Origin: Theristus sp. LFF4_11
Taxonomy: Eukaryota; Nematoda; Chromadorea; Monhysterida; Xyalidae
Assembly: GCA_030248135.1 (NCBI GenBank)
Contig: JASANC010005888.1
Coordinates: 1-34,105 of the forward strand
DNA: 34,105 nt
Reading direction: 5' to 3'
Both the position numbers and the translations under genes were made by a program. Below the pieces are notes generated by a model. That model worked only from the letters and a program-made list of their open reading frames with translations. It was not told the origin of the DNA and did not search any database. The first letter of the stretch is position 1. Each line of letters begins with the position of its first letter. Positions 1 to 15,918 of the stretch are shown one piece after another.

Positions 1-534
1 TGTCTGAATTATATCTAGTGTTTTTTTTTTTGAAATGCTAAGTAAATTCAGTCCGGCCAGTGAGTACGCTCTCAATAAATTACCCAACAAATTGTTGAGT
101 TACCACAGGATAGCTTAAGAAAATTTGGCATTTTTTTACAATTATGAACGACGATATGCTGCACCTGCGCGATTCTGCTGAGCTATGCCTGTGGTACATT
201 GTACCTCAACAATTTGAGTGTTGAGTAATTTGTTGAGTAGGCGTTGTGAATCTAAAAAATGGAAGTTGTGGACAGGCAAAACGGGCGCGTAGGATTTTCA
301 CACACGCATTATCCCTATCATTTATTACTTAAGGCATTTAAGGCCATATATCATTCATGAAACAGCATTTCGTGACCGCCTTTAACACAGCTACGTGTCA
401 CTGAATACTGCTTCATGAATGCCGCATAACGCTCCTCTTTAAATGAACGCTGGTAGAAACGCAGTTTTCAATTTTTCTTCACAAAATTCTGTTTTTTTCG
501 TGCACACTATACACTTCGTTCATTTTTCACACAG
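1..534. other. Upstream sequence before the first visible exon
   Basis: No exon was recognised here. The receptor gene to the right lacks roughly the first 200-250 residues expected of the family, so this stretch is probably intron of that gene, with the 5' exons lying upstream of the window. It contains a short inverted-repeat element (annotated separately) and homopolymer T runs. Small open frames are AT-rich and look like chance. Confidence 0.5.
66..247. repeat. Short inverted-repeat element (MITE-like)
   Basis: The left end around 70-106 reads AATTACCCAACAAATTGTTGAG. The right end around 205-236 carries the reverse complement with a small insertion (CAACAATTTGAGTG, then GTTGAGTAATTTGTTGAG). 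Each end is itself partly palindromic around CAACAAATTGTTG. This suggests a ~180 bp foldback element or MITE remnant. No target-site duplication could be fixed. Confidence 0.4.
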
Positions 535-7983
<7,449 letters not shown>

Positions 7984-8500
7984 CGACGACTGGATTGGTT
8001 GATTGGTTGATTGGTTGATTGGTTGATTGATGAGCAACTGTGGTTCGAGACTTGTGCACAGAAGAAATAAGCCATAAGTCTGATTTCAACCAAACATCGA
8101 TTTGACTCCATGATAGTCTCCACGATGAATTGTCACTGCTGAAGACCCAAAATGTGGTGATATTCATGCTGAACATAAACCCTATCTTTTCTATGTTTTC
8201 TTGTTTTACAGTGTGAATTTTGTGTTTTGTTGTGCTTTTTACCGACGACGTTGACTGCGATATGTGCCAAGCAAGATATTTAGCGATTTTCTCGGTATAA
8301 TGCGTGAATACAATGTGCAATTTCTGTGGTCGGCTTATAAAAAAGCAAAGCAATTCACGTTAGCTGCAGCGAATGGCTACAACGGTTTCGGTTCACACTT
8401 TACATGGTCTTAGGGTAAGGTGCACTTTTGAATGAGAAAACAAAAAGAATGACAAAGTGAAGTTGGTTCAACTTTCTTCTGTTTTCTTGTTTTTTTCAGT
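7984..8500. other. Downstream of receptor stop: 3' UTR/intergenic with simple repeat
   Basis: Just after the stop lies a simple tandem repeat of GATTGGTT units (about 7989-8029, roughly five copies). The rest is AT-rich with no gene recognised. A polypyrimidine-rich acceptor-like TTTTTTTCAG ends at 8499. Confidence 0.5.
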
Positions 8501-8516
8501 TCGCAAATGAATTCAG

Positions 8517-9653
8517 CAGCGCTTCCTGGGTTTGCTTGTGTGGGTTACCCGCCTGGCCACCACTGGAGGCGCCGGCTCTGGCGACCGCGCAGGCGGGGCT
8601 GCAGCCAGTGCCGACCCGCCACTGCTGACCAAGCGGGTAGACCGCATACGAAGGTCACAACCCTCTGCGTCACGAGTCCACAGAGGTTTCTGACCAACTC
8701 CACTGTATGCGGATTTGAGGGCGCGTCACACATTGCGTGGATCAATTGTGTGACACGTTGTGATAAAACGTTCCTGTTACCCTATTATTCGTTACGTGTA
8801 TTGCGTTACAATAAAAGTGATTATTTTACGCTAGACGGATTATTTACGATAAACTTGATTTACTGTCGGGCGACCAGACACAGGCAAAGCAAAACGTTCC
8901 GGATAAAACGAGCTGAACTAAATGTTACAATTAATGCATAAAACTTTCAGGTGCTTCGCCTATGTCGTCCAATCGCCCAGTTCAACGAACGGGCGCTGAA
9001 TCTACCGTATTACCCCCATTAACCCCCCCCCCCACCATTAATCCCCCCACCAATAAACCCCCACCCCCGACAAGTTTCCGAATTACCCCCCCCCAAATAA
9101 TCCCTCTCATGGGGGTTAATTGGAAACCTGTTTGAAACACATACCCAGCGAATTCAGTGGCTGAATGCAGTGAAATTGTGCTACCAAAGACCCCAAAGGG
9201 ATGAGTTAATGGTAATTTCATTACAAAAGGCTGTTACAAAAGGAAGTCTCTGTGAAAAGTAGAAGTTTCTGCGACTTTCTTACCTGCCATGCAAGGTATT
9301 TTTGCCATTTTTCAACAAACCCCCCACCCCTAGAATTTGTTTGTAAATAACCCCCCCCCCACCAATAAACCCCCATCCCTAAAAGTCGCTGACGTATTAA
9401 TCCCCCATGGGGGTTTATTGGGGGTAATACGGTATGTCGCGCAGTCGCCTCTGTTGCTGAGGCGACACGCGACAACAACGTTGCGTGTCAACAACCGAAC
9501 AAACGACGTTCCGAAGTGTTTACTTGGAAGAGTTTATTCTGGTTGTCGAGGATAGAGTCTATTGAATCAATAGAAACGCAAAGAATAAATGCAGTAACAC
9601 AAGGATCACCAATAACGTTGAATGTATTGAGCGTTTGTAAAAGAGTAGTGTAG
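8517..9653 (+). pseudogene. Candidate coding exons of an unrecognised gene, second one split by a MITE
   Basis: A GC-rich stretch from 8517 reads FLGLLVWVTRLATTGGAG and continues to a possible donor at 8634 (GTAGAC). A second stretch starts after TTTCAG at 8951 in compatible phase (VLRLCRPIAQFNERALNL) and is cut at 9004 by the TA-flanked element 9005-9432. If that element and one TA are ignored, the frame continues for 72 further codons to a stop at 9651 (CRAVASVAEATRDNNVACQQ and on). No family was recognised. It could be a real gene broken by the insertion, an alternative tail of the upstream receptor, or chance. The acceptor for the first exon is weak because the better one (8499) gives another frame. 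Confidence 0.25.
9005..9432 (-). mobile_element. 428 bp TA-flanked MITE, copy A
   Basis: The ends are CCGTATTACCCCCATTAA and TTATTGGGGGTAATACGG, with TA on both sides (9003-9004 and 9433-9434). This matches a Tc1/mariner-type target duplication. The subterminal parts are long C/G runs punctuated by CCCATGGG palindromes and AATAAACCCCC motifs. The ~200 bp core (for example TTAATGGTAATTTCATTACA and GCTGTTACAAAAGG) is the reverse complement of the core of copy B at 11933-12377. No transposase is encoded. Confidence 0.8.
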
Positions 9654-9659
9654 CGTTAA

Positions 9660-11040
9660 AGTTACTAAATCACCAGAATAATACGGTAGGAAAGGAAAGC
9701 TGTCGTCCACAGCGAAGTGTGGACTCTACACTTGCATCTGGAGAACTTGCTAAATTCGGTTTGACAGTTTCGCCCGCTTTCCAAAATGAACATGATCTTT
9801 CCGTGTCTTTGAGTTAAAGTTTGGTTTCATATGTATCAACTTGCAACTTTAGCTCGTGTGCATTTTTTCAAACACAGTTTCACAATTTGCATGCGTAGGT
9901 ACTGGCTAGCAAACTTGTACCTTGTTTAACAAACAGGTTATGCAGCACTGTTTCAGTACTTTTTAGTGAGAGAAAACATAAATAATGATGAACTAAAACA
10001 TATATGTAGGTAATCCAAAATAAATAATAAAAGCAATCTAAATGTAAATGCAAATACCGGTGAATAAGTGATTTAACATAGCTTTGCTACTGTATTACGA
10101 AAAAAGTTGTTTAACTTCTCAGGGCAAAAAACGATTAAATAAAAATTTTCAATTACAAAAGTCATCTGTTCTAAATGCAATTTACATGGGTGAGTGAAAA
10201 ACTTAGACACAAACTACAATCGTAGCATAAAATTGAACGTCCATGGTATTGCTGAAAATGATTAAAAATAAAATTAACCGCCAACACAAAAAAATGAAGA
10301 AAACCAACGTTGATGCCAAAATAATTATGGGTAGGTGAATAAACAACTGAAACTTTCGTTTTTGCAGCAAAAATCGACAAGCTTTGTATTTCTGAAAAAT
10401 TGACCACGATAAAGTTGAAATTAAAAATTACAAAAAGCAATGAAAGTGCAATTGCATGGACGGGTGAACAACACAATGAGACACATCAATCGTGGATAAT
10501 TTTTTGATATATAACCGCAAGCGATTTAAGTGATTTGAAGATGTTTTCTGCTTCTGCTAAGACTGTTCAGGTAAACTTAGCGACCCTGAACTGAGGTTGC
10601 TGTGAGACTTTTTTCAACCACGATCAAGCCTGAAAGAATGCACCCGTTGATTGGCTGATTCGTCGAGTTTTTCATTTTAGGCCCATATTCAGCGGTTTGT
10701 TGGCGCGACAAAAAATAAGCCGTAATTTCACCACCAATTTGAAATAACGCAATCTTTTTAGCATGCTGCATATATGTACAGTTTGTATGCCAGTTTGTGG
10801 CGCAGAAAATTAAGATCGCTGAACATATGAGTGGGGAGGGGAGTTGATCACAATCATGCATACAACGCATGTCCGCACATCTGAACAGACAAATTTTCCA
10901 GGCTTTAAGTTTAAAAAACGTGAACTGTAAACTGTAAACGTCAAGCTTTTAAAGTTGAGTTAAATTCTTTGAATTTTTAACTTAAACTTTAGGTTAAAAC
11001 CTTTACCCCAAACATTTTCAAAGTAAAAACCACTTGAATT
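9660..11040. other. AT-rich intergenic region
   Basis: No gene was recognised. It holds a degenerate tandem array (10040-10495, annotated separately). Open frames here are short and AT-rich. The segment presumably contains the promoter of the peptidase gene starting at 11041. No convincing TATA box or trans-splice acceptor was seen directly before the ATG. Confidence 0.5.
10040..10495. repeat. Degenerate tandem array, ~130-140 bp period
   Basis: The landmark ACCGGTGAATAAGTG (~10056) recurs as ATGGGTGAGTGAAAAAC (~10186), ATGGGTAGGTGAATAAAC (~10327) and ATGGACGGGTGAACAAC (~10456). The preceding AAAATTACAAAAG/AATTTTCAATTACAAAAG blocks recur with the same spacing, and so does AATCGT after units two and four. 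Identity between units is low, so the array is old. Confidence 0.5.
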
Positions 11041-13469
11041 ATGAAACTGCTGCTTGTGTTCTGCGTGTTCGTCATTTTGACGGCGTTGGCCGCCGACGGA
11101 GCAAAAGTTGAACGAGTGAAAAAAGGCAAACCAACTAAGCGCATAAAAGATGCTTTGGATGAGCTCGCAACAACCGGTAGGCGGGGTCTTCCGTTTTCCT
11201 GCAAATCAAATACAGCTTCATTAGATTGGCTATTGAACTCTGAGTGTTTAATGAGTGTGTCTTCAATGGTTGATTATCGCTCTTGAAAACTGTCGAAACT
11301 TTGCAGATGCCAAAAAATCAAAGAAGGATTCCAAAGGAAACGCTTTGCGCTTAAAAAATAAAGAAACGATGAACAAGGAAAAAACAAAAATCACTCGGGC
11401 GGAGCAGGAATACCAGGTGAATAATGTCGACTGGTTTTCAAAGTTTTCCAACGCCGCCAAAAGTGTCAAATAAAACCAAAATATGTTTCTTTTTGCAATT
11501 TAGGACCTGCGCATCTACGGATCACAGATCAACGACATTCGTGTTGAAGCGCACACGAAAACGTTGCTCGATCGAAAAACCGGCTTACCAACGAAAACTG
11601 TCACGGTTCCCGCAATGGAACTGGTTATCGGTGACGTAAGATCAATCAACCCTTTTCAGTTTAAAAAAATAAAGCTCCGCATTACATTTGTTCGCTTGAT
11701 CTGGTTTATGTTTTTTTAAATCTTGAGGAATATCTGGATATTGACCGTGACCTACCGAAAATACCAGCCGGAAAGTATAAGCCCGACAAGGAGTTGAAGA
11801 AAATGAAGGATGCCGCAAAAAAACCAGTTTATGCAGCTGGAGAAACAATTATTTATGTTGACAAAAACGACAAGAAGGCGAAGGTACACATGTATGTTGT
11901 TTCGAAAAACAACAAAAGATATTTTATAGATACCGTATTACCTCTAATAAACCCCCATGGGGGTTTATTTCTTCAGCGACTTCTAGGGGTGGGGGTTTAT
12001 TTTTGGGAGGGGGTTTATTTTGGGGGGGGGGTTTGGAAACCATTTTTAGGGGTGGGCAAAATGGCAAAAATACCTTCCGTGGCAGGAAGGAAGTCGCAGA
12101 AACTTCTACTCTACATAGAAATTTCCTTTTACAACAGCCTTTTGTAATGAAATTACCATTAACTCATCCATTTGGGGCCTTTGGTAGCACAATTTCGTCA
12201 TTTTCACGGCAACCAGCCACTGAATTCGCTGGGTATGTGTTTCAAACAGGTTTCCAATAATCCCCCATGGGGGATTATTTTGGGGGGGGGATTATTTGGA
12301 AACTTGTCGAGGGGGTGGGGGTTTATTTTTTTTTGGGGGGGGGGTAATTTTGGGGGGGTTTAATAGAGGTAATACGGTAAGATGAAAATTACAATTGGCC
12401 ACAATAATGCACTTGATTTACAGGTTGCTTATCAATTGGAAGTGCTAGATGAAGGAAACGAGGGGGGTCCAACAAGTATTGTCAAAATTATTGATGCCGA
12501 GTCCCTTGAGGTACTGAAAACATATGAAAATAATGCACGCGGTACCTTTGCGCATTAGCGGCGAATGATTATGGGTAGTGCCATTGCAAAAAACATCTTA
12601 GAGCAAAATTACTACTGTTCATTGAAGGTTTTGGACAGCTATGATAACTGGCAAACGGAGCAAACGGAACAAGGCTACTTTGGAAGCGGACCAGGCGGAA
12701 CGGAGAAACATGGTGATTGTCGAATCACTGATTTGTTAGCAAAGACTTGCAGCTGTGCATTCATTCATGAACGGTCAACAGGTCTATACCACTACGGAGA
12801 TGGCTGTCGGGAGAAATTGTTGGTCACCAGAAGTAACAATGTTTGTACGATGCGCCATCAGTTCGTCTCCGTCATCAACTGGCAGCGATCGACGTCCGAG
12901 CCGGTCTCGTTTCCGTGTGACCAGCAGCAAGTACCAAAAAAAGTTTTTTTTTTATTTGAAAAACTGTTTCTTTTGATTTCAGCAGACAAAAGTGAAACAC
13001 GTTAGTGCTCGTTTGAAACTGTGTTTTGCATTTGAACAGACGGCGGACGCGATGAACGGCGCTTATTCGGCCGTGAACGATGCGATGTTCTTTGCGACCA
13101 AAGTGACTGAGATGTTTCATACCCGGTACGGTTCACACCACCAAAATAAAATACACACACGCACACGTCACAATATATTTTTTTTTGAGAAGTTTGCTCA
13201 CGTTTCACGTTTTACCAACAACACGCACGACAGCTTCGATTGGAAAGGCGTCTGGGGCTACGACTCGAACGGCAAGATACGCCCCGTGATTGTCAAGGTG
13301 CACTACGGCAGCAACTTGGCAAATGCAGGGTTCAATGCTAGGGATCTGTGGGAGACCGTATTTGGCGACGGAGACCCTAGCCAGCATTATCCGTGGGTCA
13401 CAATGGAATTGGTCGGCCACGAAATCGCACACGGACATGTCCACGCCACAAGCGGATTGATATACAAAG
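11041..13469 (+). CDS. Secreted M4-family zinc metallopeptidase (thermolysin/pseudolysin-like), C-terminal half not found
   Basis: Predicted exons are 11041-11176, 11307-11416, 11504-11635, 11728-11883, 12424-12541, 12602-12712, 12782-12930, 13040-13125 and 13234-13469. All phases agree, giving about 411 codons. Residues 1-20 form a signal peptide (MKLLLVFCVFVILTALAADG). Residues ~80-240 look like the inhibitory propeptide (VAYQLEVLDEGN, IVKIIDAESLEVLKTYE). The mature domain starts near GSGPGGTEKHG and continues with YHYGDG, PVSFPCD, NGAYSAVNDAMFF and KVHYGSNLANAGF. The metal site is H395-E396-I-A-H399, followed by SGLIY. In this family HExxH gives two zinc ligands and the catalytic Glu. The third ligand (a Glu about 20 residues later) and the C-terminal helical half with the catalytic His are not visible after the apparent donor at 13470. 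The gene may be truncated, or the remaining exons may be diverged or displaced by repeats. Two introns are only 60 and 69 bp. Confidence 0.82.
11933..12377 (+). mobile_element. 445 bp TA-flanked MITE, copy B (intronic)
   Basis: The ends are CCGTATTACCTCTAATAA and TTAATAGAGGTAATACGG, flanked by TA (11931-11932 and 12378-12379). The interior has CCCCCATGGGGG palindromes, long G runs and a core (TTTTGTAATGAAATTACCAT, TTCGCTGGGTATGTGTTTC) shared with copy A in opposite orientation. It sits in the peptidase intron 11884-12423, so it need not break the protein. Confidence 0.82.
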
Positions 13470-13830
13470 GTTCAAAATTCGATGCTTTCATGTTGTATGC
13501 TGAACTATAAGCACAAATTGTTTCGTGTACATATCCATGTATCATGCGGATGCGCGAGCGAGCGAAGCGAGCGGACAGCGCATCACGCATTATATGGCTA
13601 AATATGGACCTGCGCGGGTTTTCAAAATATAGTCGCTGTCCTGCAGCTACGAGCATACATGCTGTAAACCTGTTACTGTGCACACGAAAAGACCTGCAGT
13701 GGTTGCAAGCTGTGCCGAAGAGAAAATTCCACCAGGCTTCTTTACGTCCGTTGTAGACACGAAAAACCTATTCTGAAATCTTGGTTACTTATTCTTGTTT
13801 CTCCTTTTTTTCAGCTACGTCATCAAGATG
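13470..13830. other. Region after last recognised peptidase exon
   Basis: The open frame runs past the GTTCAA donor to a stop at 13508 without M4 similarity. I looked here for the family's downstream Glu-containing motif and did not find it. GCGAGCGAGCGAAGCGAGCG at ~13554 is a small GC-rich repeat. A good polypyrimidine acceptor ends at 13814, but the 16 bases after it run straight into the tandem array. Confidence 0.4.
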
Positions 13831-14282
13831 TGTTCGCCCTTTCAATTTTTAACTGGGGCATTTTCATAGCCGAACAAAAATGTTTCCTGGGGTAATTCCA
13901 CTCGGAAATTTTGAAAATTTGGTTAATTTTTTTCCCAGACTTTGTTTTTGGGTAAAAATTGGGCATTTTTAAAAGTTCGCAGGGTTTTCACCGGGTTTTA
14001 GTGTTCGCCCTTTCAATTTTTGTCTGAAGTTGTTCCATAACCGAATAAAAAAAGTTTCCTGGAGTAATTTCATCTGTAGATTTTGAAAATCTAGCTGCTT
14101 TTTTGCGCCAACCTTTATTTGGGTAAAAAATTGGGCATTTTTAAAGGTTCGTAGGTTTTGACCTGGTTACATGTGTTCGCGCTTTCAATTTTTACCTGCG
14201 GCATTTTCACAGTCGAACAAAAATGATTCCTGGGGTAATTCCATTCGGAGATTTTGGAAATTAAATTAATTTTTTTGCCCTG
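13831..14282. repeat. Tandem array I, ~171 bp period, ~2.6 units
   Basis: Units begin TGTTCGCCCTTTCAATTTTT at 13831, 14002 and 14174. Each carries CGAACAAAAATG, TCCTGGGGTAATTCCA and GGGTAAAAATTGGGCATTTT at matching offsets. The units differ by many substitutions. No open frame spans the array. Confidence 0.85.
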
Positions 14283-14870
14283 AGCATCTCTAGATACTGA
14301 ATGGTGACGATTTCGGGCGAATCGGCCGTGGAAATTGGAGAAATCGGTCCAGAAATGAAAAACAAGAAAACGAATTTTGGGATAGGATTGGGTTAGTTTT
14401 TTTATTTCGGCCGAATCGGCCGTGGAAAGTGGGAAATCGGTCAAAATGAAAAAACGAAGTTTTCCAGGGTAATTCAATGCGCTGATCACGGATTTTGGGT
14501 TAGTTTTTTATGTGAACAACTCTATACTCTGAATCGTGACGATTTCGGCCGAATCGGCCGTCGAAATTGGCGAAATCGGCCCAGAAATGAAAAACAAGAA
14601 AACGGTGTTTTCCAGGGTAATTCAATGCGCTGATCACGGATTTGGGTTAGTTTTTTATGTGAGCCACTCTAGACACTGAATCGTGACGATTTCGGCCGAA
14701 TCGGCCGTGGAAATTGGCGAAATCGGTCCAGAAATGAAAAACAAGAAAACGAAGTTTTCCAGGGTAATTCAATGCGCTGATCACGGATTTTGGGTTAGTT
14801 TTTTTATGTGAGAAACTCTATACACTGAATCGTGACGATTTTGGCCGAATCGGCCGTGGAAATTGGCGAA
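14283..14870. repeat. Tandem array II, ~148 bp period, ~4 units with a GGCCGAATCGGCC palindrome
   Basis: Units share CTGAATCGTGACGATTTCGG, the palindrome GGCCGAATCGGCC, GAAATTGGCGAAATCGG, CAGAAATGAAAAACAAGAAA and CCAGGGTAATTCAATGCGCT, then TGATCACGGATTT. Unit starts near 14519, 14667 and 14815 are 148 bp apart. The second unit (near 14398) lacks about 30 bp of the CTCTA..GTGACG segment. The CCAGGGTAATTCAAT block resembles the CCTGGGGTAATTCCAT block of array I, so the arrays probably share an ancestor. Confidence 0.88.
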
Positions 14871-15291
14871 AGCTGATTTACACTCATTCAAAAGAAACAC
14901 GTTTCAATAGAATCCAGATCCACGAAAAAGAAGGGTGCGGAGTGTGAGCAGCCTCCTCTCGGCCGACCAATCAGCTGATTCCACATTTTATTGAGTTCGA
15001 CTGTAGTTGTAATGCAAAAAAAGTTTCTCACTGCTTACACAAAGCCATATTCCTCCTTTTACATGCGTCTTCCGCATTTTTAGATAATCGTTATACAGGC
15101 CTCTATCGCTATTATAATCCCCAGGGGCTCTTATTATTCTGATTTGCGGTAGGAAATTTGGCTGTTTTGAAAGAATCGAAATTTTGAGTTTTTTGTTTTA
15201 TCAAACCCAGAAAACCCAAATCAGGGCAAAGTTTGCAATTCTACAAGTTTTTTTTGGATTTTGTGATTATCTTTGAAATGTGCACCCCGGG
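14871..15291. other. Unannotated stretch between tandem array II and the LTR
   Basis: No gene, repeat or RNA was recognised in this ~420 bp. The last bases before the LTR are CACCCCGGG, which would contain one copy of the retroelement's target-site duplication. Confidence 0.4.
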
Positions 15292-15899
15292 TGTAACGAT
15301 CACTCTGAACTGCCAACGCTCCGAATTCCCCGGCCTCGAACGCTGATGTGGGGATCAGAGCGCTCGGAACTTCGTCGACCTGCACTTTTGCTCAAAGTGA
15401 AAATACACGTTTGCGTTTGGTTGTGTGTGTGTGTGTCAGTCGTTAATATTTCCACAGTTAATTCACAATTCAATCTCTTTTCTCTTTTTCTCTCTTTTAT
15501 TATTTATTCAAATAAACAGTCGACAGCAGAAGAATAAAACGGCGCCGCTTCAATAAAACTTTCTCGACGTTAATACAGAAGAACCGGTCAGTAGCTCAAG
15601 AAGCAGAAGAATAAAACACGTACTGGCACAACTGACACCGAACAATAGCCGGGCACGGTTATTTATACAGTAAGTCACGTGACACCGGATTAACTGGGGT
15701 TAGGAAAGAAACAACCAATCAATACACAGCAACACAGAACACAAACCAATCAGACGCGACCACAACTACCAATCAGAAACGAGTAGGCGAGTGTCTGCAC
15801 ACACGCACCCTGTTATACGCAGTCACGCCAGGCACTCCCAGCACGCGAAAAGAGAACGGTGCGCCGCAAGGAAGCATGAGGCTAAAGTAGGCCATTACA
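15292..15899 (-). repeat. 3' long terminal repeat of the left Ty3/gypsy element (608 bp)
   Basis: Read on the - strand, the LTR begins TGTAATGGCC and ends GATCGTTACA, so it has TGTAA..TTACA inverted ends. A TATA-like TATAAATAA lies at 15659-15668 (complement). GTTTTATTCTTCTG downstream of it may serve for polyadenylation. Directly inside the LTR is a purine-rich tract (complement of 15900-15918, GAGTGGGGGAGTAGGGTCC), as expected for the plus-strand primer. The matching 5' LTR was not found anywhere in the window. Confidence 0.8.
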
Positions 15900-15918
15900 G
15901 GACCCTACTCCCCCACTC
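15900..15918 (-). promoter_or_regulatory. Polypurine tract of the left retroelement
   Basis: On the element's sense (-) strand this is GAGTGGGGGAGTAGGGTCC immediately before the TGTAATGG start of the LTR. In LTR retroelements this position primes plus-strand DNA synthesis. It confirms both the - orientation and the inner LTR boundary. Confidence 0.7.

Noticed and set aside
11041..13469. Bacterial contamination as the source of the M4 peptidase
   Set aside because: Nine exons with consistent GT..AG borders and phases, and an intronic MITE whose sister copy lies 2.5 kb away, show it belongs to this eukaryotic genome.
13831..14870. CRISPR-like array
   Set aside because: Repeats are contiguous ~150-170 bp satellites without unique spacers, in a eukaryotic context.
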